DNA of 64,000 bases, taken from the NCBI GenBank assembly GCA_963734435.1, contig CAVTHA010000002.1, positions 186,001-250,000 on the forward strand, in the 5' to 3' direction. How positions within the stretch are numbered: the first letter of the stretch is position 1; the number at the start of each line of letters is the position of its first letter. This stretch comes from Bog-756 sp963734435 (GTDB lineage: Bacteria > Actinomycetota > Acidimicrobiia > Acidimicrobiales > RAAP-2). Of this stretch, positions 45,002 through 54,606 are shown piece by piece. The translations under genes and the position numbers were made by a program. The notes beneath the pieces are model-generated. The model did not search any database. It worked only from the letters and a program-made list of their open reading frames with translations, and had not been told where the DNA came from.

Positions 45002-46597
45002 TTAGTGGATGTTCCGTTCCCGACCACCCCAGTAGGGCTGGCGGAGCTGGCGTTTGAGGACCTTGCCCGACGGGTTGCGCGGGAGCGACTCCACGAAGTC
45101 GACCGAGGTGGGGCACTTGTAGTGGGAGAGCCGGGCTCTGGTCGCGGCCATGATGTCGGCGGCCAGCGCCTCGTCGTCGACGGAGGCGCCGGCCGAACGG
45201 ACGACGATGGCCTTGACCGTCTCCCCCCACCGGTCATCCGGCACCCCGATGACGGCGGCGTCCGCCACTCCTGGGTGGGCGATGAGGACGTTCTCCACCT
45301 CCGCCGGGTAGATGTTCTCCCCACCCGAGACGATCATGTCCTTGATGCGATCGTGGAGGAAGAGATATCCGTTTGCATCGAGCCATCCCGCGTCACCGGT
45401 GCGGAACCAGCCGTCGTCGGAGAGCACAGCGGCGGTCTCGGCTTCGCGGTTCCAGTAGCCGAGCATGTTCTGATCGGAGCGGGTCCAGACTTCACCGACC
45501 TCGCCCGCCGGCAATTCGGCCCCGGTCTCGGTGTCGACGATCCGTAGCTCGACGTGGTCGAAGGGGCGCCCGGCCGAACGCAGCAGCCCCGAACGCGGGC
45601 CGTTGGGGTCGTGTTCGTCGGGCATCAGGGAGGTGATGGCACCCGACGTCTCGGTCAAGCCGTACACCTGGGCGAAGTCGCATCCCAGGGCCTCCATCGA
45701 CCGCACCAGGACGTCCTCGCTGATGGGGGAGGCGCCATAGAACACGGTGCGCAACGAGCTCAGGTCGGTGGTGGCCAGCTCCGGGGCCGCCAGGAGGAAC
45801 ATGAGCACGGCCGGGACGACGAAGGTCTCGGTGATCCGGTGCTTCTCGATGAGCCCGAGCACGTTGGCGGGGTCGATGTCGCGCACGATGACCGAATGGC
45901 CTCCCCGGGACATGCCCGAGAGTGCCCATCCGGTTCCGCCGATGTGGAAGAGAGGCATGGCCACCAGCGAGACCGTGTCGCTCCCGATGTGGAAGACCCG
46001 GTCCGCTTCGGTGAGAATGCACGAGAGGTTGCTGCCACCGATCATGGCTCCCTTGGGCAGGCCCGTCGTTCCCGAGGTGTACAGCTGGGTGACCACGTCA
46101 TCGGGACCGGGCTCGAACCCGGGGTCCTCGGCCTCAGTGGTGTACTCACCGTCTCGCCAGTCGGGGAACGCATCCAGCGGGACCCAGGTCCGGACGCGTG
46201 TAGCCGTCGAAGCAAGCTCCTTGACGGTAGCGGCATAGTCGGAGCCGTAGAAGAGAGCTGCCGCGCCGGCGTCCTCCAAGATGGCCCCCATCTCAGCCGG
46301 CGCCAGCCGCCAGTTCACCGCCACGCTGACTGCGCCGAGCAGGGCGCACCCGAAGAAGACCTCGAAGTACTCGATCCCGTTGCGGTCGAGGAATCCGACC
46401 CGGTCGCCAACCCCGACCCCGGCGGCGGCCAGGGCCCGGCTGACCCGCTTGGCCCGTTGGTAGACCTCGCCCCAAGACTGGGTGACCGGGCCCAGCGTCA
46501 ACATGGGAGCCTCAGGGGTGCGGGTGGCCCAGGTGCGCAGCATGCCCGACACCGTGCGGAGCTCGATCTGGTCGGCGCGTCCCAGTCCTTCGGTCAT
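45002..46597 (-). CDS. Acyl-CoA synthetase (AMP-forming)
   Basis: A 531-residue adenylate-forming ligase. The AMP-binding P-loop is LYTSGTTGLPKGAM, the A5-type motif is QVYGLTETSGAI, the hinge Asp is in GWFRTGDAGWLD, and the C-terminal Lys is in LPRNPSGKVLKRQL. It activates a fatty acid or other carboxylic acid to its CoA ester using ATP. ATG 46597 has a GAGGAGGGG site; the much longer open frame (to 47413) is a shadow of the MBL gene. It lies divergent from the MBL hydrolase gene. Confidence 0.92.
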   Translation of the reverse strand: MTEGLGRADQIELRTVSGMLRTWATRTPEAPMLTLGPVTQSWGEVYQRAKRVSRALAAAGVGVGDRVGFLDRNGIEYFEVFFGCALLGAVSVAVNWRLAPAEMGAILEDAGAAALFYGSDYAATVKELASTATRVRTWVPLDAFPDWRDGEYTTEAEDPGFEPGPDDVVTQLYTSGTTGLPKGAMIGGSNLSCILTEADRVFHIGSDTVSLVAMPLFHIGGTGWALSGMSRGGHSVIVRDIDPANVLGLIEKHRITETFVVPAVLMFLLAAPELATTDLSSLRTVFYGASPISEDVLVRSMEALGCDFAQVYGLTETSGAITSLMPDEHDPNGPRSGLLRSAGRPFDHVELRIVDTETGAELPAGEVGEVWTRSDQNMLGYWNREAETAAVLSDDGWFRTGDAGWLDANGYLFLHDRIKDMIVSGGENIYPAEVENVLIAHPGVADAAVIGVPDDRWGETVKAIVVRSAGASVDDEALAADIMAATRARLSHYKCPTSVDFVESLPRNPSGKVLKRQLRQPYWGGRERNIH

Positions 46598-46768
46598 GGT
46601 CCCCTCCTCGTTCTCGCCGGGTCCGTGCCCGGTGCCCTGTCCGTCGTGAGCTGCGGGGTAGGGGCACTGTAGATCCGATCGGTACGAACCGGTCGGAGAC
46701 GGGCCGAAAACCTCGCCGGTCACTCGACCGTTGGCCGGTGGACGGCCGGCCCCCGTTATGGTGTGCCC

Positions 46769-47518
46769 GTGGCCGAGCCCCACATGCCAGATGCCGACGG
46801 TCCGGCTTCCGACCGCCTCTACTTCCGCCAGTTGTTGGCGGGACGGGACTTTGCCTCCGGTGACCAGCTGGCCGCGCAGATGGTCAACTTCGTCTACCTG
46901 GTCGGGGACCGGATCACCGGAGAGGCGGTGATCGTCGACCCGGCGTATGCTGTCGACGAGCTGCTCGACATGATCCGGTCCGACGGCATGCGCTGTGTCG
47001 GGGCCCTCGCCACCCATTTCCACCCTGACCACGTCGGGGGGGACATGATGGGCTGGAGCATCGAGGGCATCACCCGCCTGATCGAGGTGAGCCAGGTGCC
47101 GGTGCACGTGCAAGAGGACGAGGCGACCTGGGTGACCCGATCCACCGGAGTGAGCCCGGGCGAGCTCGTCACCCATCGCAGTGGGGATGTGCTCCGGGTC
47201 GGTGAGATACCGATCACCATGGTCCACACCCCTGGCCACACTCCGGGCAGCCAATGCTTCTTGGTGGACGGCCGCCTGGTTGCCGGTGACACCCTGTTTC
47301 TCGACGGCTGTGGCCGGACCGACCTGCCCGGGGGTGACCCCGAGGCGATGTACGAATCGCTCACCACCCGTCTGTCCCGGGTGCCCGACGACACCATTCT
47401 CTACCCCGGCCACCTCTACTCACCAGATCCGTCGGCCACCATGGGTGACACCCGGGCGAACAACTACGTCTTCCGCCTCCGTACACCCGAACAGTGGATG
47501 ACCATGTTCGGCCGGTGA
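46769..47518 (+). CDS. MBL-fold metallo-hydrolase (glyoxalase II/persulfide dioxygenase-like)
   Basis: A ~249-residue protein. The metal motif ALATHFHPDHVGGD provides H-x-H-x-D-H; further ligands are in HTPGHTPGSQC, AGDTLFLDGCGRTD and LYPGHLYSP. GDPEAMYESL followed by ILYPGH fits glyoxalase II and persulfide dioxygenase relatives. Two metal ions are expected in the cytoplasmic enzyme. GTG 46763 or 46769 is the start. The stop TGA overlaps the GTG start of the FAD reductase, which shows coupling. Confidence 0.88.
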   Translation: MAEPHMPDADGPASDRLYFRQLLAGRDFASGDQLAAQMVNFVYLVGDRITGEAVIVDPAYAVDELLDMIRSDGMRCVGALATHFHPDHVGGDMMGWSIEGITRLIEVSQVPVHVQEDEATWVTRSTGVSPGELVTHRSGDVLRVGEIPITMVHTPGHTPGSQCFLVDGRLVAGDTLFLDGCGRTDLPGGDPEAMYESLTTRLSRVPDDTILYPGHLYSPDPSATMGDTRANNYVFRLRTPEQWMTMFGR

Positions 47519-48757
47519 GCCAATCCCTCCCGACGGACTCCACCGTCGCCATCGTAGGAGCGTCCCTGGCCGGCCTGCGGGCAGCGGAACAGGTCCGCCA
47601 CCTCGGCCACCAGGGCCCGGTGATCATCGTCGGTGACGAGCGCCACGCCCCCTACGATCGACCACCGCTGTCGAAGCAGCTGCTCGCCGGCGTCTGGGAC
47701 GTCCAACGCATCCGTCACCACGCTCCGGACAAACTCGACACGCTCGGGCTCGAGCTTCTCCTCGGCGTCCGAGCCGTGTCGCTCGACATCGAGTCCCGAA
47801 ACGTCGTCTGCGACGACGATCGGCGTCTCCACTACGACGGCCTGATCGTCGCCACCGGCTCCCGCCCGCGGACACTGCCCGGCACGACCGGCATGCCCGG
47901 GGTGCGCACCCTACGCACCCTCGACGACTGCCTCGCCATCCGGTCCCAGCTCGAGTCGCTCGATGGCCGGGCGCGTCTTGTGATCATCGGGGCCGGGTTC
48001 ATCGGCTCGGAGGTGGCCGCCACCTGCCACGGGCTCGGAGCCCGGGTCACGGTGGTGGAAGCGCTCCCCACGCCTCTCGGCCGGGTACTGGGCCAGGTCA
48101 TGGGGGAGGCCTGTGCCGGGCTGCACCGGTCGGCCGGCGTGTCGCTCAGGACCGGCGTCGGGGTGGAGCGGCTGACCTCGCATCCCGGGGAGCCCACCCC
48201 CCTGCTGGTGCACCTGGCCGACGGCGCCGCCCTGGAGGCGGACCTGGTGGTGGTGGGCATCGGCGTCGTGCCCGAGGTCGACTGGCTGGAGGGGTCGGGA
48301 CTCTCCGTCGACGACGGCGTGCTCTGCGACGAGAACCTGTTCGCCGCCGAGGGAGTGGTGGCCGCCGGCGACGTGGCTCGCTGGCATCATCGCTCCTCGG
48401 GCGGGCCGCGTCCGCGTCGAGCACTGGACCAATGCCGCCGAAGGCGGGGCGGTCGCCGCCCGCAATCTGATCGCCGGGCCGGCCGCGGCCGAGGCCTACG
48501 ATCCGGTCCCCTTCTTCTGGTCCGACCAGTACCAGACCAAGATCCAAGTGCTCGGCCTGCCCGGTCCGGACGACGAAGTGGTGGTGGTCGAGGGCTCCCC
48601 AGAGGAGGGCAAGCTGCTGGCGCTCTACCGGCGGGCCGACCGGCTCCAGGCGGCGCTGGCCTTCAACCAGGCTCGCCGGCTCATGCCCTATCGGTCCCTG
48701 CTCGCCGCCGGAGCCTCCTTCGACGACGCCCTGGCATCGGCGCGATCGGCCTCGTGA
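47515..48757 (+). CDS. FAD/NAD(P)-dependent ferredoxin reductase, one frameshift
   Basis: The FAD motif is VAIVGASLAGLRAAEQVR and the NAD motif LVIIGAGFIGSEVAATC; AAEGVVAAGDVARW is the second FAD-binding segment. The frame is lost near 48400 and resumes one base on: VRVEHWTNAAEGGAVAARNL, VPFFWSDQYQTKIQVLGLP and LALYRRADRLQAALAFNQA form the reductase C-terminal domain, with a stop at 48757. The restored protein has about 413 residues, typical for rubredoxin/ferredoxin reductases that feed P450 or dioxygenase systems. It starts GTGAGC over the stop of the MBL gene. The unrepaired frame runs to 48888. Confidence 0.85.
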
Positions 48758-50857
48758 ACCGGCTGACCCCGCTCCGGACGTGGGCGCCGCCGGGCGGCGC
48801 CGAACCGGCGGCTGAACGCCAGGGCCTCGGCGATCTGCGCGGCCGAAGGTTCGGCCCCGCCGTAGGTGTAGCGCTCGACCAGCCCTGAGACGGCTGACAG
48901 CCCGTCGCCATGGCGCGGATCTGCTTCTGCCAGGCGTTCCGCCCAAGCGGACAGCGTCTCGTCGATCCGGCGGTGCAGGCCGAACCGGCGCCCCCCGCGC
49001 TCGAGATCGACGGCCACCTGATGGGCCCACGTGGGCGGCCTCCGCCGGCGACGACGAACGAGCGCCGACCCGGTCGCCACCACGGCCGCTACCACGGCGA
49101 TCGGCATCCAGGGCAGGCGCACCAAGGCGTGGCCGGCGCTCCGGGCCAGCACGGAACCGGGCGTCGGATTGGCCAAGGGCACCTGGGCGGTCGGGTCGAA
49201 GTTCTGCCAGCCGTAGCCCGGGAACCACACCTGAACCCAGGCGTGGGCGTCCTTGGCCTGGACGTCGTAGAGGTCGGTGATCGGGTTGTACGTCCCCGGG
49301 ACATAGCCCACTGTCTCCCGGGCGGCGATGCCGAGCGACCGGAGCATGACCACCGTGGCGGTGGAGATCTGCTCGCAGTAGCCGCGCCGGGTTCCGAAGA
49401 GGAAGGTGCTCACCGCGTCGGCGCCGGGGGCGAGCGGTGGGATGTCGGTGGTGTAGGCGACGTGCGTCGACATCCAGCCCTCGATGGCCGCCACCTTGTC
49501 GTAGGTGTCGCTGGCCGCACCGCCCGGGGTGCCGATACCGGCGGTGATCTGGCGGGCGAGGGCGGCCACTCTCGGGTAGGGGTGCGGCAGCTGGAGGTAG
49601 CGGACCTCCTGGTCGGACTTGAGCGGCTGGGTGGCTGGAGTGGCGGTGGACTGGCGCAGCTGCGAGGCGCTCGCCGTCGTATCGGCAGAGACCACCGTGT
49701 ACACCGTCCCCGCCCCCATGGACGTCGCCGAGACGATGGTCCCGTCGCCGGTGAGGAACAGGTAACGCGACTGGATGTACACGCGTTGGGCGTCGTCGGC
49801 GTGGAAGACCAGGTTCGGTCCCGACTGGGCCACATAGAAGGTCTGCACGTCCGTGGTGTCGTCGGCCCGGTCCGCGATCTGGTCGGAGGCCAACGGGATG
49901 TCGAACGGCGAGCCGAATTGCAGCTTGTCGACTCCGGGACCGCTGGCCGGGTCGGCTGACTGGACCCAGCTCTGGCCGTCCCACTTGTCATAGGTCTGAC
50001 CCACCCAGAAGCTCGGGCGGCTGGCCCTCACCCGCATGACCACCTCGTTCCCGAGCGAGGCGCGCACTCCGGTGTCGAGGGACCGGGCGAAGCCGAGGAA
50101 ACCCCCGACGCCGATCCGGCCGTCGGCGGTGGCGGCGTGGGCCGGCAAGGAACCGGCGCCATCGGTGAGCCGACTGGCAGTGTCGACCGATGACGAGTTG
50201 GCCGACGAGGAGGGGAACACCGACCGCGGTCGACACGTGAGGCGCAGGCAGGAGTGCCAGCAGCAGGGCGGCCACCACGATCACGGCGACCGTGGCGGCG
50301 GCGGCGGTCACCCACGGGATACCTCGTGTCCCGGACATCGATTGCCACATCGACAGGAGCCCGACCACGCCGCAAGCGACCCACAGCACCACGTAGACCC
50401 CGAGGGTGAGGTCGACCGACTGGGCCGCCGCCACCGCCATGAGGGCGGCCGAGCCGGCCAGCGAGTAGGCGACGTCCCGCCGGGCCGGGACGTCGAACGA
50501 GTGCGTGCACAGGACCCAGGTGAACAGGACGGCGAGGGGGGCCTCCACCGTGGCGATGTCCCCGGGGGTGGCGGTGTGGCCGGCGGTGGTGATGAACCAG
50601 ACGAACCCGCCCACGGCGCAGGCGGCGAGCAGCGGCTTGACCAGCTTCCAGGGGCGCTCACGTCGCCAGTAGGACAGCGCGTTCCCGACGATGGTGGTGG
50701 CCACGGCGAACAGCGCCACCGGCGCACTCAACTCTTGCTGGCTCCAGCAGGCGGCTATGGCCACGATCACGGCCGCGGCCGACGCCACCCGGAAGGTGAT
50801 CGAGTGCTCGGCCGGCCCCGGCCGGTTGGCCTGGACGATGCGCTGCCAGAGGGTCAC
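48688..50857 (-). CDS. TgpA-like transglutaminase-domain membrane protein, one frameshift
   Basis: The first frame (from 50857) gives about six membrane spans (ALLLALLPAPHVSTAV is the last). A single-base shift near 50222 leads into FPSSSANSSSVDTASRLTDG and a ~300-residue outer domain. The papain-like triad is visible: Cys in GYCEQISTATV, His in AKDAHAWVQVW and Asp in WQNFDPTAQ. A last membrane span and a cytoplasmic tail (SAWAERLAEADPRH) follow. Together about 720 residues, the TgpA layout. It is the third gene after moxR and DUF58, overlapping the DUF58 gene by four bases. Its tail overlaps the reductase gene by 70 bases. Confidence 0.88.
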
Positions 50858-51918
50858 CGTGCTTCGAGTTCCCCGGCGGAGGCCGACCCGGGCGCGGGGA
50901 CAGCCCGGGCCAGGCGCCGCCCGAGGTCGACGCGGTCGCGTACCGTCTGAAACCGATGGCCTTCCGGTTCGGACGTGCCGAGAAGTACCCGGCGGCCGCG
51001 GGCCAGATGGCCGCCGATCACCGTCATGGCCCGCTCCGCCAACGCCTCCGCTTCGGCGGGTTCGGTGGGCAGCACGAGGTCGATGACGACCGGGTCGTCG
51101 GTCTGACGCTCCTTCTCGCGGACCATGAGCGACCCGACGTGTGAGGTCGCCGGCCAGTGGACCGAACCGCGGGTGTCCCCGGACTGATACGGGCGCACTC
51201 CTCGGGGCTCGCCCACCCCGGCCGGCACCCGGGTCACGGCCTCACCTGCGCACGTGTCCGCCACCGTCGCCATCGGTCCGGTGTCCCCGGGCCTCGGGGC
51301 GACGTGGAACGGGCGCGGCAGCACCACCTCGACCTCTCTCGCCCACCACACCAAGCCGAACGGGGCGCAGGAGGCAAGCTCGACGACCGCGGTGCCGAGC
51401 ACCCCGCGGTGGTCGGGCGTGACCACCATCTCGACGGTGCGGGGTCCGCGGACCGGCCCGACAGCACGGGCAGGCGGCCCCGCAGGGTCTCGGGGCGTGA
51501 TCCTCATGGGGCCGCTGGCCACGAAGCGCAGGGCGGTCGGCCGCCCGGCCTGACCGTCGGACGGGGACGACGTGCAGGTCACCGAGGCCCGCCGGGCTGG
51601 CACGGCGGGGGCGACGATGCCGACGGCCAGGACCGAGGCCATCAGGGCGCCGACTGCCTGGACCCAGCCCGAACCGCTCGAATGGGCCACCGCTCCCCAG
51701 GCGAGGACGACCGTGAGACTGCCCGCCACCGGGGTGAACCAGGCCACCGGGTGGACAGGTCGGTGGCGCCCGCCATCGGGCCGCCGGCGTCGCCGTCGCG
51801 GTGACGTCAGGACCAAAGAGGCCGAGGCCCCGGCCATCATGGCCGCCAGACCGATGAGCGTCCCGCTCACGACGACGCCCCGGCCGAGCGCGGCTCGGGT
51901 GAGCACCACGGCGGCCAC
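50854..51918 (-). CDS. DUF58 domain protein
   Basis: A 354-residue protein. Two N-terminal spans (VVVSGTLIGLAAMMAGASAS; SLTVVLAWGAVAHSSGSGWV) are followed by a beta region. The hallmark DUF58 segment is GVRPYQSGDTRGSVHWPATS then HVGSLMVREKERQ. A von Willebrand-like tail follows. In other bacteria it works with a MoxR ATPase and a transglutaminase-like protein in an envelope-associated complex. The real start may be upstream: the frame is open with WRSGNAGITGVTAGVAAVVL before the GTG at 51918. Confidence 0.88.
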   Translation of the reverse strand: MAAVVLTRAALGRGVVVSGTLIGLAAMMAGASASLVLTSPRRRRRRPDGGRHRPVHPVAWFTPVAGSLTVVLAWGAVAHSSGSGWVQAVGALMASVLAVGIVAPAVPARRASVTCTSSPSDGQAGRPTALRFVASGPMRITPRDPAGPPARAVGPVRGPRTVEMVVTPDHRGVLGTAVVELASCAPFGLVWWAREVEVVLPRPFHVAPRPGDTGPMATVADTCAGEAVTRVPAGVGEPRGVRPYQSGDTRGSVHWPATSHVGSLMVREKERQTDDPVVIDLVLPTEPAEAEALAERAMTVIGGHLARGRRVLLGTSEPEGHRFQTVRDRVDLGRRLARAVPAPGSASAGELEAR

Positions 51919-51988
51919 CCCGGCCGTGACTCCGGTGATGCCGGCGTTGCCACTGCGCCACCCGGGCGGCGCGGGCCCGGCCGTGGCT

Positions 51989-53014
51989 TCACGTCGTGGG
52001 AACGGGCGTCTCGCCGAGGATGCTGCCGATGAGGCTCGAGCCGCTGCCGTCCGGCCCGTCGGCGACCAGGCGGTGGGAGAGACAGGCGACTGCTACCGAC
52101 TGGACGTCCTGCGGGGTCACATAGCCGCGACCGCTCAGAACGGCGAAGGCCTGTGCACTCCGGATGAGCGATATACCGGCCCGGGGGCTGGCGCCGAGCC
52201 GCACGGTGCCGGCCTGGCGCGTCGCCCGGACCAGCGACACCGCGTAGTTGGCCACCGCCGGGACGACCCGCACCGACGCAGTGGACCCGATGACCCGGGC
52301 CCACTGGACCGGGTCCGACACCGGTACCAGGTGGTCGAGGGCGTACCGGCCGCCGTGGTGGAGCACCAGCCTCGCTTCCACCTCGGGGTCGGGGTAGCCG
52401 ATGGCCGTCGACAACCCGAACCGGTCGAGCTGGCTCTCCACCAAGGGGTAGGTGCCGAGCTGCCCCACCGGGTTCTGGGTGCCGATGACCAGGTGCGGTC
52501 GCGGCAGGGGCCACGACTCTCCGTCCACCGTGACCTGCTGCTCCTCCATGGCCTCGAGCAGCGCCGACTGGGTCCGGGGCGGAGTGCGGTTGAGCTCGTC
52601 GAGCAGGACGACGTGGGCGAACACCGGGCCGGGACGGAAGTCCCAGGTCCCGGTGTCGGGGGAGAACACCGTGACACCGGTCACGTCGGAGGGCAGGAGG
52701 TCGGGGTGTCCCTGCACCCGAGACAACTGGACGCCGAGGGCGGTGGCGAGCGCCCGGGCCAGGACCGTCTTGCCCACCCCGGGGACGTCCTCGATGAGGA
52801 GGTGGCCGCCGGACATGGCCGCCACGACCGCCACGGTCACCGCCCTCGGCGTGCCGAGGAGCACGCCCGACAGCGCGTCGTGGACTCCCCTCGCCACTGC
52901 GACCGCCTCGTCGATCTCCGCCACGGCAATGGGCGACCGCACGGCCGTAGACGGATCGGTTCCGACTGCCCCGATGTCCGTGCCCGTGCTCATGCGTTCC
53001 CCTGCTCCCTGCAC
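51989..53014 (-). CDS. MoxR-type AAA+ ATPase
   Basis: A 341-residue ATPase. Walker A is EDVPGVGKTVLARAL, Walker B is HVVLLDELNRTPPRTQSAL, sensor 1 is LVIGTQNPVGQLGTYPL, followed by LDRFGLSTAIGYPDPE. It is a cytoplasmic chaperone-like ATPase. It is the first gene of the moxR-DUF58-tgpA set, a layout kept in many actinobacteria. ATG 53014 or MSTGTD at 52993 is the start; the second removes a non-conserved stretch of seven residues. Confidence 0.92.
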   Translation of the reverse strand: MQGAGERMSTGTDIGAVGTDPSTAVRSPIAVAEIDEAVAVARGVHDALSGVLLGTPRAVTVAVVAAMSGGHLLIEDVPGVGKTVLARALATALGVQLSRVQGHPDLLPSDVTGVTVFSPDTGTWDFRPGPVFAHVVLLDELNRTPPRTQSALLEAMEEQQVTVDGESWPLPRPHLVIGTQNPVGQLGTYPLVESQLDRFGLSTAIGYPDPEVEARLVLHHGGRYALDHLVPVSDPVQWARVIGSTASVRVVPAVANYAVSLVRATRQAGTVRLGASPRAGISLIRSAQAFAVLSGRGYVTPQDVQSVAVACLSHRLVADGPDGSGSSLIGSILGETPVPTT

Positions 53015-53136
53015 TCGCTCGTCCGGCCGGTGCCGTCGCCGAGGGTGGTTCCAATCCCACCCTAGGCGGTGCCGACGCGCGCCGGTTCAATGCTTGGGGC
53101 TGGGAGAACGTCACCTCGGACCCGTCCTCGGCCGGT

Positions 53137-54606
53137 TCAGAAGTCGAGGGCGGAGAGCTCGGGGATGGTTCGTTCGGCCCGGCTCCGGGCCTCGAGCCAG
53201 CGTGACCGCCGGGCGGCTCGCTCGCCCTCACCTCCTTCGGGCTCGAGTATCTCCCGCGGGGACCACGCCGCGGCCACCTCGTCCTCGTCCGCCCATGTGC
53301 CGACGGCCATGCCGGCCAGGTACGCGGCACCCAGCGTGGTCGCCTCCAGCACCGGGGCGATCTCGATGGTCCGCCCGCACGCCTCGGCGAGCGCCCGGGT
53401 GAATACCGGGTTGGCCGACATTCCACCGTCGATGCGCAGGGAGCCGACGCCGAGGCCGGAATCCGACTCGGCGGCCTCGAGGAGGTCGGCGCCCCGCTGG
53501 GCGACGCCCTCGAGGACCGCCCGCACCAGGGCCGGCCGTCCCGTGCCCCGGGTGATGCCGGTGAAGGTCCCTCTGGCCCCGAAGTCCCATACCGGCGTGC
53601 CCAGGCCGAGCAAGGCGGGCACGAACCAGACGTCGTCGGTGTCTTCGCACCGGGCGGCCACGTCGGCCGACGCCGGGGCGCTGTCGATGATGGCCAGGTC
53701 GTCGCGCAGCCACTCGATGCAGGTTCCTGCCGACAGCATGATGGCCTCGACGCCCCAGGTGGGCTTCGAGCCGCGCTGCCAGGCGATGATGGGGATGGTG
53801 CCGGCCGGCCCCCGAGCCGGGTGGGGAGGTCGTTCCGGACCGACACACTGGTCGAGCATGCCCCCGGTCCCGAAGGTGGCCTTGGCCTGTCCGGGCCGCG
53901 TGCACCCTTGCCCGATGAGGGATGCCTGTTGGTCGCCGGCCATCCCGGCGATGGGCGGATGGCCCGTGAGGCTCGTGGCCGGGCCCACCACGCCGGACGA
54001 GTCGACGATGGCGGGGAGGAGGGCGACAGGAATCCGGAGGGCGTCGAGCAGCCGCGGGTCCCATCCCGAGCCGTCCCCGCGGAGTAGGCCGGTCACCCCG
54101 GCGTTGGATGCGTCCGTGACGTGGAGGTGCCGATCGGAGAGGGTCCAGGCCACCCAGGTGTCGACGGTCCCGAAGGCGAGCTCCCCCCGTTCCGAACGCG
54201 CGCGGTCCGGATCGGCCGAATCGAGCAGGGCGGCCAGCTTGGTGGCGGAGGCGTTCGGGGCCACCCGGATCCCCTCGCCCTGGAGCTCCAGGCAGGTGCC
54301 CACGGTGCGCAGGTCCTGCCACCCGATGCCCGGGCCAACCGGCACGCCGGTGCTGCGGTCCCACAGGATGGTCGAAGCCCGTTGATTGGCGATACCGACC
54401 GCGTCGACCGGGCCGCCTTCGGCCAGGCAGTGTGCCGCCACTGCCATCACCGCCTCCGCCATGGCGACGGCGTCGAACTCCACCAACCCGGGGAAAGGGG
54501 TGTCGGGCAGCACCGGGACGCGGTGGATGTGCTCGACGGTCCCGTCGGGGCGTATCACCGCCCCGCGGACCCCAGACGTCCCGACGTCGATCACCAGGAT
54601 GCTCAC
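53137..54606 (-). CDS. glpK: FGGY-family carbohydrate kinase (glycerol kinase-like)
   Basis: A 489-residue kinase. It starts VSILVIDVGTSGVRGAVI (first ATP-binding loop), then AVGIANQRASTILWDRSTG and GPGIGWQDLRT, close to the GlpK signature INQRxTxxxWD...WQDxRT. IAGMAGDQQASLIGQGC, KATFGTGGML and SLRIDGGMSANPVF are the second half. It would phosphorylate glycerol to glycerol-3-phosphate. GTG 54606 overlaps the stop of the upstream FAD oxidase (GTGA). The uninterrupted frame to 56130 only joins the two genes because that oxidase is frameshifted. Confidence 0.82.
   Translation of the reverse strand: MSILVIDVGTSGVRGAVIRPDGTVEHIHRVPVLPDTPFPGLVEFDAVAMAEAVMAVAAHCLAEGGPVDAVGIANQRASTILWDRSTGVPVGPGIGWQDLRTVGTCLELQGEGIRVAPNASATKLAALLDSADPDRARSERGELAFGTVDTWVAWTLSDRHLHVTDASNAGVTGLLRGDGSGWDPRLLDALRIPVALLPAIVDSSGVVGPATSLTGHPPIAGMAGDQQASLIGQGCTRPGQAKATFGTGGMLDQCVGPERPPHPARGPAGTIPIIAWQRGSKPTWGVEAIMLSAGTCIEWLRDDLAIIDSAPASADVAARCEDTDDVWFVPALLGLGTPVWDFGARGTFTGITRGTGRPALVRAVLEGVAQRGADLLEAAESDSGLGVGSLRIDGGMSANPVFTRALAEACGRTIEIAPVLEATTLGAAYLAGMAVGTWADEDEVAAAWSPREILEPEGGEGERAARRSRWLEARSRAERTIPELSALDF

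Noticed and set aside
46598..47413. A 270-residue N-terminal extension of the acyl-CoA synthetase
   Set aside because: It is antisense to the MBL hydrolase, has no family similarity, and a good ribosome-binding site precedes ATG 46597.
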